The position numbers and the translations under genes are program-made. A stretch of 13,345 bases of DNA from Pseudomonas sp. (lineage in GTDB: Bacteria; Pseudomonadota; Gammaproteobacteria; Pseudomonadales; Pseudomonadaceae): NCBI GenBank assembly GCA_030654635.1, contig JAURXE010000521.1, positions 1-13,345 on the forward strand. The letters run 5' to 3'. Positions 5,975 to 13,345 of the stretch are shown here, in pieces. The notes beneath the pieces are model-generated. The model saw only the letters and a list, made by a program, of their open reading frames with translations, did no database searches and was not told where the DNA came from. Within the stretch, counting starts at the first letter, position 1. Each line of letters begins with the position of its first letter.

Positions 5975-7905
5975 AGCTGGTAACGCAGCGCCAGGCTGCT
6001 TTGCAGACGTTGGGCTTGGCGGAAGGATTCGCGCAGGATGCGCCGGTCCAGTTGATTGAGGCTGTCGGGGTCGAGGCGGTTGGAGAACGGCAAGCCGCTG
6101 CGCGCTTGCTGCTGGTGCAGTTGCAGGCGGGTTTGCTGGATAAAGTGATAGCCCTCGACATAGGCGGCGCTGTCTTGGCGGTCGATCACGCCTTGCTCGG
6201 CCAGCAGGCGCAGGCGCTCCAGGGTGTTGCTGGCGGCGATGCCGTGGGCCAGGGCCAGCAGGCGGGCGCCGTCGACAAAAGGCGTGAGGCCTTGCACCTT
6301 GAGGTCGAGGGTGTCTTTTTCCAGACCCTTGCGCGCCACCACAAAGTCGCGCAAACGACCTACCGGCGGTTTTTGCCGCAAGGCATTTTCAGCCAGCATA
6401 CGCTGGAACAACGGGTTGTCGGCCACCAGGTCGAGCAGTTCTTGCTGCAGTTGCGCGCAGCCCTCTTCCGCGCCCCAGACCACCCGTAGATCGAAGAAAA
6501 TACTCGAAGCCAGCAGGTTCTCTGGCGTCGCCTCGCGCACAAAGCCGTTAAAACGTCGCGTCCATTCCTTGCGCGACAGGCACAGCGTCGGGTTACTGGC
6601 CATGATCTGGCCTTTGCACAGGCTGAAGCCGCAGCTGTCCAGGGCCTGGTTGATGTGCTCGGCGAGGGGCAGCAAGCGCCCGCGAATGGCCGCGGCCTGG
6701 GCGGCATCGGCGGCGTCGAACAGGATGCCGTTGTCCTGATCGGTGTACAGGGTTTGTTCGCGGCGGCCTTCGCTGCCAAAGCACAGCCAGCTGAACGCCA
6801 CGCCGGGGTCGCCGAGGGCTTCGATGCTCAACTCAATCACCCGACACACGCAGTGGTCGTTGAGCTGGGTGATGATCTGGGTGATCTGGGTCGAGGAGGC
6901 GCCGTGGGCGAGCATATGATCGACCAGTTGGCGAATGTCGCTGCGCAGCGCCACCAGGGTGTCCAGCTTGCCGGCATGGCGGATGCTGCGGGCCAGGTGG
7001 ACCAAATCGACGCGTTGCAGGGAGAACAAGTCGCGCTCGGAAATCACCCCGCACAGGCGCCCGTCCTCCACCAGGCAGACGTGGGCAATATGCCGTTCGG
7101 TCATCGCCATCGCCGCGTCGAAGGCGCTGGCCTGGGGCGACAAGTGGAAGGGTTGCTGGGTCATTAGCTGGCTGATTGGTTGATTCATATCGCTGCAGCC
7201 GTCGGCCACCACCCGGCGCAAGTCGCGCAGGGTAAAGATCCCCAGGGGTTTGAGGGCCGCATCGACTATCACCATGCTGCCGACTTGCTGCTCGTGCATC
7301 TGCTTCACCGCCTCGCGCAGCGGTGTGTGCGGCCGGCAGCTGACCGGTTGCTGCATCGACAGCTCGCCCAGGCGAGCCTCCAGCGAGTACTGGGCGCCGA
7401 GGGTTTCGGCAGCGCGCAACTGGATCTGCTGATTGACCTGGTCGAGCAGGCTGCTGACCCCGCGCAAGGCAAAGTCGCGCAGCGGATTGGACAGGCTGAA
7501 CAGTTTGATAAAGGCCGGTTTATTCAGCAGCAGGCAGAAGGTGTCTTGGGCTGCCAGGTGCTCGGTGCGGGTGGCCCGCTCGCCGATCAGCGCGGCCAGC
7601 GGGAAACACTCGCCGGCACTGATTTCAAAGGTGGTCTGGCTGGTGTCTTGGCCGCTGTGGGGCCGCTCGCCGTGTACCCGGCCTTGTTTGACGATGTAGA
7701 AGTGCTCAATCGGCCCGTCTGCAGGTTTGATAATGCTCTCGCCGGCGGCATAAAAGCGCAGCTGGCAGTTCTCCAGCAGAAAGGCCAGATGGGCGTTCTC
7801 CATCTGATTGAAGGGTGGGTATTTGCGCAAAAACTCCATCAGTCCATGGATATTCTGCTGCACCGCCACCTTGCCTGTTTGGGCAAAACCATCCGCTTGG
7901 CTCAT
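5971..7905 (-). CDS. cNMP-binding / CBS-pair / DUF294 nucleotidyltransferase-like protein
   Basis: A 644-residue cytosolic multidomain protein. Order: cyclic-nucleotide-binding-like domain (about 25-145, with GESIIKPADGPIEHFYIVKQGRV), CBS1 (about 182-236, ending GIFTLRDL), CBS2 (about 247-300, ending GVISERDL), then a DUF294 putative nucleotidyltransferase with the GS...DxD signature GSEGRREQTLYTDQDN (about 377-392) and the DUF294 C-terminal helical domain (about 495-640). It resembles GlnD-like nucleotidyltransferases in architecture, so it may modify a partner according to nucleotide levels; the target is unknown. Start: ATG at 7905 with GGAAG six bases ahead is preferred over the GTG one codon upstream. 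The stop overlaps the exonuclease start (ATGA). A divergent gene and an inverted repeat lie upstream. Confidence 0.93.
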   Translation of the reverse strand: MSQADGFAQTGKVAVQQNIHGLMEFLRKYPPFNQMENAHLAFLLENCQLRFYAAGESIIKPADGPIEHFYIVKQGRVHGERPHSGQDTSQTTFEISAGECFPLAALIGERATRTEHLAAQDTFCLLLNKPAFIKLFSLSNPLRDFALRGVSSLLDQVNQQIQLRAAETLGAQYSLEARLGELSMQQPVSCRPHTPLREAVKQMHEQQVGSMVIVDAALKPLGIFTLRDLRRVVADGCSDMNQPISQLMTQQPFHLSPQASAFDAAMAMTERHIAHVCLVEDGRLCGVISERDLFSLQRVDLVHLARSIRHAGKLDTLVALRSDIRQLVDHMLAHGASSTQITQIITQLNDHCVCRVIELSIEALGDPGVAFSWLCFGSEGRREQTLYTDQDNGILFDAADAAQAAAIRGRLLPLAEHINQALDSCGFSLCKGQIMASNPTLCLSRKEWTRRFNGFVREATPENLLASSIFFDLRVVWGAEEGCAQLQQELLDLVADNPLFQRMLAENALRQKPPVGRLRDFVVARKGLEKDTLDLKVQGLTPFVDGARLLALAHGIAASNTLERLRLLAEQGVIDRQDSAAYVEGYHFIQQTRLQLHQQQARSGLPFSNRLDPDSLNQLDRRILRESFRQAQRLQSSLALRYQL

Positions 7906-7977
7906 CACGCACTTCCAATCGTATTAACGCGCCATCATCGGCCGAACAGTCGCACCGGCCCATTGGACGTAAGTCTA

Positions 7978-8011
7978 TAGCGTGCAGATAAGTCGATTGG
8001 TTCGCACGCTA
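7978..8011. promoter_or_regulatory. Spaced dyad (8-18-8) between divergent genes, candidate operator
   Basis: TAGCGTGC (7978-7985) and GCACGCTA (8004-8011) are exact reverse complements separated by 18 bases, centre to centre 26 bp. It lies in the 201-base divergent region between the CBS/DUF294 gene (-) and the solute-binding protein gene (+), 72 bases before the minus-strand start and 96 before the plus-strand start. The size fits a dimeric regulator site acting on one or both promoters; the regulator is unknown. Confidence 0.45.
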
Positions 8012-8050
8012 CACGGTCAATCATTCGATATAAGCTTCAGCTGCACGGAT

Positions 8051-8056
8051 TATAAA
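8051..8056 (+). promoter_or_regulatory. Possible -10 box for the solute-binding protein gene
   Basis: TATAAA at 8051-8056 lies 51 bases before the start codon. No convincing -35 was found 16-18 bases upstream, so this is a weak call resting on the hexamer and its position in the divergent region. Confidence 0.3.
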
Positions 8057-8106
8057 AGCACGATTTACAGTGCGCGATCGACGACCGGCAGAACCGAGGT
8101 GCAGGT

Positions 8107-8931
8107 ATGGGATCAGGGGTGGCGATGCAATTGGCCCGCAGGCTGATGGGGCTGTTCTTTTTGCTGGACTGCTCGTTTGTTGTGCAGGCCAGTGAGTGCG
8201 TAAAAACCGTGCGTTGGAATGACGATCCGCCCTACAACCTGCGCACTGCTGATGGTGATATGAGCGGGATCACCATCGATCTGGTCCGTGAAGCGCTGTT
8301 GCGCATAAATTGCACGGCGCAATTTGTTGAAATGCCTTGGGCCAGAGGCCTGCTCAGTTTACAGAAGGGCAGACTGGATATTTTGCCAGGTGCCTTGAGG
8401 AATAAAGAACGCGAAGCGTTTGCTTATTTTTCTCTGCCGGTTAATCGCTCGCCCAATGTGCTTTTTGTGGGTAAAACCGCCGCGAACAAACGCCCGATCA
8501 ATCAACTCAGTGATTTGATCGGCAGTGACTTTCGTTTGGGTGCACAAATTGGCGTGACCTACAGTGAGGCGTATCAGACCTTGATGCAGCAGCCGGATTT
8601 CGCTGCGCACGTGGTGTTAATCAATCATCGCCGGGCCGCCTGGCGGATGATTGAAGCCGGTCGGCTGGATGGTTTGATTGCCGATGAAATCACCGGGCTG
8701 ATGGAGCTGGAACAACTGGGCTTGTCCGAAGTAATTACCCGCAATGGATTGATAGTTTCAGGTGATGCTGCGGGGTTCGCACTGAGTAAAACATCACTCA
8801 GTGAAGACTTTGTCTCCCGCTTTGATCTGGCCTTGCAGAGCATGTTTGCCGACGGCAGCTACCAGCGGATTATGCAGAACTACCTACCGTGCGAGGTTTC
8901 GGTGGAGCGACTGGGTTGCGTTCAGCCTTAA
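8107..8931 (+). CDS. Orphan periplasmic solute-binding protein, family 3 (amino-acid type)
   Basis: A 274-residue exported protein. Residues 1-28 form a signal peptide (RR near the N-terminus, hydrophobic LMGLFFLLDCSFVV, VQA before the cut). The mature part matches the bacterial family-3 solute-binding fold: RWNDDPPYN near the start, DGDMSGITIDLVREAL, then GRLDILPGALRNKERE where the Arg probably holds the ligand carboxylate, and a C-terminal helix with FADGSYQRIMQNYLP. Four Cys in the mature part, two of them near the C-terminus, may form disulfides. No ABC permease or ATPase gene is adjacent, so it could serve a distant transporter or a sensor. GAGG at 8096-8099 supports the ATG at 8107; Met7 (8125), preceded by AGGGG, is an alternative that gives a more typical signal peptide. 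Ligand unknown. Confidence 0.88.
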   Translation: MGSGVAMQLARRLMGLFFLLDCSFVVQASECVKTVRWNDDPPYNLRTADGDMSGITIDLVREALLRINCTAQFVEMPWARGLLSLQKGRLDILPGALRNKEREAFAYFSLPVNRSPNVLFVGKTAANKRPINQLSDLIGSDFRLGAQIGVTYSEAYQTLMQQPDFAAHVVLINHRRAAWRMIEAGRLDGLIADEITGLMELEQLGLSEVITRNGLIVSGDAAGFALSKTSLSEDFVSRFDLALQSMFADGSYQRIMQNYLPCEVSVERLGCVQP

Positions 8932-8958
8932 CCGAGTAATTTCAGCTTTAATTGGCAT

Positions 8959-8987
8959 AAAAAAACCGCCCCGGAGGGCGGTTTTTT
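8959..8987. terminator. Bidirectional intrinsic terminator
   Basis: An A7 run (8959-8965), stem CCGCCC (8966-8971), loop CGGA, stem GGGCGG (8976-8981) and T6 (8982-8987). The symmetric A and T tracts let it work in both directions, ending the solute-binding gene from the left and glcB from the right, which converge here. Confidence 0.93.
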
Positions 8988-9001
8988 CGTTGCGCTACAA
9001 A

Positions 9002-11179
9002 TTACAGGCCGTTGGCCGCTTTGAATTCGCGGCGGCGACGGTGCAGCACCGGCTCGGTGTAGCCGTTCGGCTGCTTGGTGCCTTCGACGACCAACTCAAC
9101 AGCGGCCTGGAAGGCGATGTTGCTGTCGAAGTTTGGCGCCAATGGGCGGTACTGGGCGTCGCCTGCGTTCTGCCGATCCACCACCGGCGCCATGCGCTTG
9201 AGGGTTTCCATCACTTGCTCAAGGCTGACTACGCCGTGACGCAACCAGTTGGCGATGTGTTGGCTGGAGATGCGCAGGGTGGCGCGGTCTTCCATCAGGC
9301 CAATGTCGTTGATGTCCGGCACTTTCGAGCAGCCAACGCCGTGGTCGATCCAGCGCACCACGTAGCCGAGGATGCCCTGGGCGTTGTTGTCCAACTCGTT
9401 CTGCACTTCGGCGGCAGTCCAGTCGGTATTCGGCGCCAGCGGGATGGTCAGAATGTCATCCACCGATGCGCGTGGACGCTTGGCCAGTTCGGCCTGACGG
9501 GCGAACACGTCAACCTGGTGGTAGTGCATGGCGTGCAGGGCGGCGGCAGTCGGCGACGGCACCCAGGCAGTGTTGGCACCGGCCAGTGGGTGGGCAACTT
9601 TCTGCTCGACCATGGCGGCCATCAGGTCGGGCATAGCCCACATGCCTTTACCGATCTGGGCGCGACCTTGCAGGCCGCAAGCCAGGCCGATATCGACGTT
9701 CCAGTTCTCGTAAGCGCCGATCCACTTCTCGGTTTTCATGGCGCCTTTGCGGACCATGGCGCCGGCTTCCATGGAGGTGTGCAGCTCGTCACCGGTGCGG
9801 TCGAGGAAGCCGGTGTTGATAAACACCACGCGCTCGCTGGCAGCCTGGATGCAGGCTTTGAGGTTGACGGTGGTGCGCCGCTCTTCGTCCATGATGCCGA
9901 CTTTGAGGGTGTTGCGTTGCATGCCCAGCACGTCTTCGATGCGGCCGAACAGCTCGTTGGTGAACGCCGCTTCTTCCGGGCCGTGCATCTTTGGCTTAAC
10001 GATATACATCGAGCCGGTGCGGCTGTTTTTGCGGGTGCTGTTGCCTTTCAGGTCATGCAGGGCGATCAGGCTGGTAAGCAGGCCGTCCATGATGCCTTCC
10101 GGCACTTCGAAGCCGTCTTTGTCGACGATGGCGTCGATGGTCATCAGGTGACCGACGTTGCGCACGAACAGCAGCGAGCGGCCGTGCAGGGTCAGGCTGC
10201 CACCGTTGACTGCGTTGTAAACGCGGTCCGGGTTCATGGTGCGGGTGAAGGTGCTGCCGCCTTTGGCGACTTCTTCCGCCAGATCGCCCTTCATCAGGCC
10301 GAGCCAGTTTTTGTAGATCACCACCTTGTCGTCAGCATCAACGGCGGCGACCGAGTCTTCGCAGTCCATGATGGTGGTCAGGGCGGCTTCCATCAGCACG
10401 TCTTTAACCCCGGCGGCGTCGGTCTGGCCGACTGGGGTGGTGGCGTCGATCTGGATTTCAAAGTGCAGGCCGTGGTGCTTGAGCAAAATGGCGGTCGGCG
10501 CGGCAGCTTCGCCCTGGAAGCCGATCAACTGAGCGTCGTCTTGCAGGCCGCTGTTGCTGCCGCCTTTAAGGCTGATCACCAGCTTGCCGGCTTCGATGCG
10601 GTAGGCGGTGGAGTCGACGTGGGAGCCTGCGGCCAATGGCGCGGCTTGGTCGAGGAAGGCGCGAGCGTAGGCGATTACTTTGTCGCCGCGGACCTTGTTG
10701 TAGCCTTTACCTTTTTCGGCGCCGTCTGCTTCGCTGATCACATCGGTGCCGTACAGGGCATCGTACAGCGAGCCCCAGCGGGCGTTCGAGGCGTTCAAGG
10801 CGAAGCGCGCGTTCATCACCGGTACTACCAGCTGTGGGCCGGCCAGGCGGGCGATTTCTTCGTCGACGTTTTCAGTCGTGATGCTGAAATCTGCCGGCTC
10901 CGGCAGCAAATAGCCGATTTCTTGCAGGAAGGCTTTGTAAGCGGCGGCGTCATGGGCAACACCTGCGCGGGCTTGGTGCCAGCCGTCGATCTGCGCCTGG
11001 ATGGCGTCACGCTTGGCCAGCAGGGCGCGGTTTTTCGGCGCCAGGTCATTTATGACCTCTTCGGCACCTGCCCAGAACTGCTCGACTGCAATGCCGGTAC
11101 CGGGAATCGCTTCGTTGTTCACGAAGTCGAACAGGACTTTGGCGACCTGCAGGCCACCGACTTGAACGCGCTGAGTCAT
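9002..11179 (-). CDS. glcB: Malate synthase G
   Basis: A 725-residue cytosolic enzyme that condenses glyoxylate and acetyl-CoA to malate, the second step of the glyoxylate shunt and the entry of glycolate-derived glyoxylate. Length matches isoform G (about 720), not the shorter isoform A. Visible conserved parts: [17 protein letters not shown] (about 269-285), RTMNPDRV (313-320), [10 protein letters not shown] with likely catalytic Arg340, [12 protein letters not shown] (396-406), [13 protein letters not shown] with metal ligand Glu432, [11 protein letters not shown] with Asp460, [21 protein letters not shown], and [13 protein letters not shown] with catalytic Asp631; Cys617 is also present. 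Start is supported by AGAGAGG eight bases upstream. The 5' leader is interrupted by a MITE-like repeat only 29 bases from the ATG. A terminator follows the stop. Confidence 0.98.
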   Translation of the reverse strand: MTQRVQVGGLQVAKVLFDFVNNEAIPGTGIAVEQFWAGAEEVINDLAPKNRALLAKRDAIQAQIDGWHQARAGVAHDAAAYKAFLQEIGYLLPEPADFSITTENVDEEIARLAGPQLVVPVMNARFALNASNARWGSLYDALYGTDVISEADGAEKGKGYNKVRGDKVIAYARAFLDQAAPLAAGSHVDSTAYRIEAGKLVISLKGGSNSGLQDDAQLIGFQGEAAAPTAILLKHHGLHFEIQIDATTPVGQTDAAGVKDVLMEAALTTIMDCEDSVAAVDADDKVVIYKNWLGLMKGDLAEEVAKGGSTFTRTMNPDRVYNAVNGGSLTLHGRSLLFVRNVGHLMTIDAIVDKDGFEVPEGIMDGLLTSLIALHDLKGNSTRKNSRTGSMYIVKPKMHGPEEAAFTNELFGRIEDVLGMQRNTLKVGIMDEERRTTVNLKACIQAASERVVFINTGFLDRTGDELHTSMEAGAMVRKGAMKTEKWIGAYENWNVDIGLACGLQGRAQIGKGMWAMPDLMAAMVEQKVAHPLAGANTAWVPSPTAAALHAMHYHQVDVFARQAELAKRPRASVDDILTIPLAPNTDWTAAEVQNELDNNAQGILGYVVRWIDHGVGCSKVPDINDIGLMEDRATLRISSQHIANWLRHGVVSLEQVMETLKRMAPVVDRQNAGDAQYRPLAPNFDSNIAFQAAVELVVEGTKQPNGYTEPVLHRRRREFKAANGL

Positions 11180-11208
11180 TGCTTGCCTCTCTCTGTCGAA
11201 ATCAACTC

Positions 11209-11279
11209 TAAGAACCTATTTAAGCTCTGTTGCAGGCGGCGCAGTTACGGCGTGAGCGACGACCTTGAATAGGTTCTAA
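11209..11279. repeat. MITE-like element in the glcB leader
   Basis: Terminal inverted repeats AGAACCTATTTAAG (11211-11224) and CTTGAATAGGTTCT (11264-11277) match at 13 of 14 positions. The direct triplet TAA lies at both borders (11209-11211 and 11277-11279), as a short target duplication would. The internal 39 bases have no coding capacity. It sits 29 bases upstream of glcB, so a glcB promoter must lie inside or beyond it. I do not recognise the parent transposon. Confidence 0.6.
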
Positions 11280-11295
11280 ACCGGGGCCGGGCGGC

Positions 11296-11324
11296 CATGT
11301 AGTAGAGGCGGCGGATACTACATG
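11296..11324. repeat. Perfect 9-bp inverted repeat with 11-base spacer
   Basis: CATGTAGTA (11296-11304) and TACTACATG (11316-11324) are exact reverse complements around a purine-rich, GC-rich spacer. It lies in the 255-base region between the divergent glcB and GNAT genes and could be an operator or a cruciform/hairpin. No regulator gene is adjacent. Confidence 0.5.
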
Positions 11325-11351
11325 ATGCGGCTGAAAAAATCAGCGGGTCAC

Positions 11352-11366
11352 AGTCGCTTCGCGACT
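11352..11366. other. Short hairpin AGTCGC-TTC-GCGACT
   Basis: A perfect 6-bp stem with a 3-base loop, flanked by two direct GGTCAC motifs (11346-11351 and 11381-11386). It is upstream of the GNAT promoter. It may be part of a dispersed repeat; nothing more can be said from one copy. Confidence 0.35.
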
Positions 11367-11400
11367 AACAGCGATGCTGCGGTCACCCCAAACTGCTGGC

Positions 11401-11406
11401 TATACT
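11401..11406 (+). promoter_or_regulatory. Candidate -10 box for the GNAT gene
   Basis: TATACT, preceded by TGGC, lies 28 bases before the GNAT start, a good distance for a short leader. The -35 region (about 11378-11383) is a poor match to TTGACA. Confidence 0.45.
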
Positions 11407-11434
11407 GGTTTGAATTACTTATTTCGAGGCGCTT

Positions 11435-11887
11435 ATGTCGGTTACTGCAGCCACTCCAAAGGATCTTGACGCGTTACTGCCGCTGTTTGCCGGCTATCTG
11501 GAGTTTTACCAAGTGCCCCGGCCGGTTGCGGAAATACGCGACTTTTTGCAGACCCGGTTGAGCAAGGGTGATGCGCAATTGTTTATTGCCCGTGATCCGC
11601 AGGGCGCCGCTCAGGGCTTTGTGCAGCTGTATCCGCTGCAGGCGTCCTTGGCGCTGCAGTCATCCTGGTTGCTCAGCGACCTGTATGTGGCGCCCAGCGC
11701 TCGTCGCCAGGGGGTTGCTGAGGCACTGATGAATACTGCCCGTGAACATGCGCAGGCCAGTGGCGCCTGTGGTTTACAGCTGGAGACGGCGAAAACCAAC
11801 CTGGCCGGGCAGGCGCTGTATGAGCGCTTGGGTTATGTTCGCGATGAGCTGTATTACAGCTATTGGTTGGCGCTGCCAGGCAATTGA
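11435..11887 (+). CDS. GNAT family N-acetyltransferase
   Basis: A 150-residue cytosolic acetyl-CoA-dependent acetyltransferase of the GNAT fold. The N-terminal alpha/beta part has DLDALLPLFAGYLEFY (10-25). Motif A is LLSDLYVAPSARRQGVAEALMNTA, with the pyrophosphate loop R-R-Q-G-V-A (90-95). Motif B near the C-terminus is the usual TAKTNLAGQALYERLGYVRD. Start ATG has GAGG (11425-11428) six bases ahead. The next gene, a GcvR-like ACT protein, begins 54 bases downstream on the same strand, so the two may share a transcript. The substrate (small molecule or protein) cannot be told from sequence; similar genes sit beside glcB in other Pseudomonas as I recall. Confidence 0.92.
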   Translation: MSVTAATPKDLDALLPLFAGYLEFYQVPRPVAEIRDFLQTRLSKGDAQLFIARDPQGAAQGFVQLYPLQASLALQSSWLLSDLYVAPSARRQGVAEALMNTAREHAQASGACGLQLETAKTNLAGQALYERLGYVRDELYYSYWLALPGN

Positions 11888-11902
11888 GCGGCTAGGCACT
11901 AG

Positions 11903-11923
11903 GCTTGTTTTACAAATACAAGC
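11903..11923 (+). other. Dyad before the GcvR-like gene
   Basis: GCTTGT (11903-11908) and ACAAGC (11918-11923) are reverse complements around nine AT-rich bases. It ends six bases before the AAGGAG ribosome site, so it could be a leader hairpin or an operator. Confidence 0.3.
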
Positions 11924-11941
11924 GGCATTAAGGAGACGACA

Positions 11942-12460
11942 GTGGATCATCTGGTCTTGACGGTAATAGCCCCCGACCAACCGGGGTTGGTGGAAAAAGT
12001 CGCGCAGTGCATCGCTGCCCATGGCGGTAACTGGCTGGAGAGCCGCATGTCGCGGATGGCTGGGCAGTTCGCCGGGATCCTCAAGGTGGCGGTGCCGGCC
12101 GAGGCCTACGACGAGTTGGTCGAGGCGCTGCAGGCCCTGAGCGCGCAAGGAATTCGGGTGTTGTTGGCGCAAAGCGGAATAGATCCGTCCTGCACCTGGA
12201 AACCGATTCTGCTGGAGCTGGTCGGCAACGACCGGCCGGGCATAGTGCGCGACATTACCCGCCTGCTTAGCGAGCACGGGGTCAACCTGGAAAGCCTGCA
12301 GACCGAGGTGCGCCCGGCGCCGATGAGCAGCGAGCCGCTGTTTCACTGCGAGGCGCTGCTGGCCGTGCCCCTGACCCTGAAGCTTGAAGTGTTGCAAGAG
12401 AAGCTGGAGGCGCTAGCCGATGACCTGATGGTCGAGCTAAGCCTGCGCACCGAGGTTTAA
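11942..12460 (+). CDS. Two-ACT-domain protein, GcvR-like regulator
   Basis: A 172-residue cytosolic protein built of two ACT domains: about residues 1-75 (VLTVIAPDQPGLVEKVAQCI, GGNWLESRMSRMAGQFAG) and about 88-168 (LLELVGNDRPGIVRDITRLL, GVNLESLQTEV). Both carry the [DN]-x-P-G-[IL]-V amino-acid-binding loop. This is the layout of GcvR, which represses glycine cleavage genes in E. coli by binding GcvA; a GcvA partner is not seen here, so the precise role in Pseudomonas is uncertain. The start is GTG at 11942, chosen because AAGGAG (11930-11935) stands six bases before it and the ACT domain begins at once. No upstream in-frame ATG fits. Confidence 0.88.
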   Translation: MDHLVLTVIAPDQPGLVEKVAQCIAAHGGNWLESRMSRMAGQFAGILKVAVPAEAYDELVEALQALSAQGIRVLLAQSGIDPSCTWKPILLELVGNDRPGIVRDITRLLSEHGVNLESLQTEVRPAPMSSEPLFHCEALLAVPLTLKLEVLQEKLEALADDLMVELSLRTEV

Positions 12461-12539
12461 CGCAGGTCCGACATGGTGCTGGATATTTGTAGGCTGTACT
12501 CGCTGCAGACAGCACGGCACTGCTCAACGGTTAACGACC

Positions 12540-12571
12540 GACGGACTGTTCGCTGCGCTCCTGAGTCCGTC
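12540..12571. repeat. REP-like palindromic repeat, copy 2
   Basis: GACGGACT (12540-12547) and AGTCCGTC (12564-12571) form a perfect 8-bp stem around a loop holding TTCGCTGCGCTC (12549-12560), the same core as the copy at 3093-3124. It lies between the convergent GcvR-like and RarD-like genes, a usual place for REP sequences. No T tract follows. The rest of the 12461-12616 gap shows nothing else. Confidence 0.65.
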
Positions 12572-12616
12572 CTATGCCGCCCCGCGCCGCCTCACACTGG
12601 GGGCGTAGGTTTTTAC

Positions 12617-13345
12617 TCAGCCACGCCGGCGCAGGCTGATCCAGGCATCAATGCTATAGACCAGCAAACCCGCCCAAATAAAACCGAAGGCCAGCAGCTT
12701 GTTGGCATCTAGATGCTCATCAAACAGCCATACCGCCTGCAGCAGCACCAGGGTTGGCGCCAAATACTGCAAAAAGCCCAGGGTGGTGTAGGGCAGATGG
12801 CGGGCGGCGGCGTTAAAGCACAGCAGCGGCAATAGGGTGATAGGCCCGGCGGCGAGCAGCCAGAGCGCCGTGCTGTCGGTCCAAAACGCCGCCTGGGCGC
12901 TGACCGCTTGGGGGTTCAGCAGCAACCACAGCAGCGCCAACGGCAGCAGCAACCAGGTTTCCACCACCAGGCCGGGCAGGGCGGCGACCGGGGCTTTTTT
13001 GCGGATCACGCCATAAAAACCAAAGGTTAACGCTAGCGCCAGCGACAACCAGGGCAAGCTGCCCAGCAGCCACAGTTGCTGCAAGACTCCGCACGCAGCC
13101 AGGCCCACCGCCAGCCATTGCAGGCGGCGCAAGCGCTCGCCGAGCAGCAGCATGCCCAGCAGCACATTGACCAGCGGGTTGATGTAGTAGCCGAGGCTGG
13201 CGGCGAGCATCTGATTGTTATTCACCGCCCAGACATACAGCAGCCAGTTGCTGGCACTCAGCAGGCCGCTGGCCGTCAGCACCAGCAAGCGTTGTGGATG
13301 AGCGCGCAGCTCGCGCCACCAGCCGGGATGTTTCCACAGCAGCAG
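12617..13345 (-). CDS. rarD: RarD-like transporter of the EamA (DMT) family, C-terminal part
   Basis: 242 residues of a polytopic inner membrane protein; the frame stays open to the window edge, so about 50 N-terminal residues are missing compared with typical RarD (about 295). The visible part has some eight hydrophobic helices. RarD hallmarks are SASNWLLYVWAVNN followed by ASLGYYINPL, FGFYGVIRKKAPV in the middle, and LGFLQYLAPTLVL near the end, the duplicated EamA motif. In E. coli the gene was named for chloramphenicol sensitivity, but true substrates are unknown for most members. It is convergent with the GcvR-like gene. An internal TTG at 13288 is not the start, since conserved sequence continues upstream of it. 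Confidence 0.9.
   Translation of the reverse strand: MLLWKHPGWWRELRAHPQRLLVLTASGLLSASNWLLYVWAVNNNQMLAASLGYYINPLVNVLLGMLLLGERLRRLQWLAVGLAACGVLQQLWLLGSLPWLSLALALTFGFYGVIRKKAPVAALPGLVVETWLLLPLALLWLLLNPQAVSAQAAFWTDSTALWLLAAGPITLLPLLCFNAAARHLPYTTLGFLQYLAPTLVLLQAVWLFDEHLDANKLLAFGFIWAGLLVYSIDAWISLRRRG

Noticed and set aside
7180..7980. A 266-codon plus-strand open frame opposite the CBS/DUF294 gene
   Set aside because: It lies antisense to a gene with clear cNMP, CBS and DUF294 motifs, has no recognisable domain and no supporting ribosome site.
8801..11272. An 823-codon open frame on the plus strand covering all of glcB
   Set aside because: It is in exact codon register with glcB on the other strand, so its stops would need TTA, CTA or TCA codons in glcB, which are rare in GC-rich Pseudomonas. 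It also overlaps the end of the solute-binding gene, crosses a terminator and has low-complexity composition (V, G, H, D rich). It is an antisense shadow.
1..13345. CRISPR array, tRNA, rRNA, prophage or integron
   Set aside because: No regular repeat-spacer array, tRNA-like cloverleaf, rRNA sequence, integrase or attachment site was seen on either strand by reading; a covariance-model scan could not be run.

Overview
The window is a GC-rich gammaproteobacterial chromosome segment, best explained as Pseudomonas (sensu lato). Codon use strongly favours G/C in third positions, and the genes include a creC/creD locus, malate synthase G (glcB), a GNAT acetyltransferase, a two-ACT-domain GcvR-like protein and a RarD/EamA transporter. 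From memory, unverified, the outline (cre locus, GST, glcB, acetyltransferase, ACT protein, transporter) resembles the P. aeruginosa PAO1 region around PA0463-PA0485, with genes inserted or moved. Species cannot be set from this sequence alone.

Layout. 1-854 (+): 3' part of creC. 1069-1503 (+): a small two-CBS-domain protein placed between creC and creD. 1593-1630: four CAC-type pentamers at exact 11-bp spacing, a candidate CreB-binding array, ahead of creD (1699-3048, +). 3049-3148: a hairpin and a REP-like palindrome. 3149-3591 (+): a small membrane protein overlapped by a 47-residue ORF. 3607-7905 (-): four genes on one strand, in transcription order a cNMP/CBS/DUF294 sensor protein, a DnaQ-like DEDDh exonuclease (ATGA overlap), a glutathione S-transferase, and a protein joining a HEPN-like region to a C-terminal OST-HTH/LOTUS domain. 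7906-8106: divergent control region with an 8-18-8 dyad. 8107-8931 (+): orphan periplasmic family-3 solute-binding protein, sharing a bidirectional terminator with glcB (9002-11179, -). 11180-11434: glcB leader and upstream region with a MITE-like element and further inverted repeats. 11435-12460 (+): GNAT acetyltransferase and GcvR-like ACT protein. 12461-12616: second copy of the REP-like palindrome. 12617-13345 (-): RarD-like transporter, cut by the window end.

How they fit together. CreC (with CreB, outside the window) should control creD through the tandem tags. The CBS/DUF294 protein and exonuclease look like a translationally coupled sensor-nuclease pair. glcB feeds glyoxylate into the TCA cycle. 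The most novel item is the HEPN-like/LOTUS protein: it carries an R-x4-H motif typical of HEPN RNases and an RNA-binding type domain, so it is a candidate RNA-targeting effector, though no partner gene is obvious nearby. Most other genes are ordinary Pseudomonas core or accessory genes.
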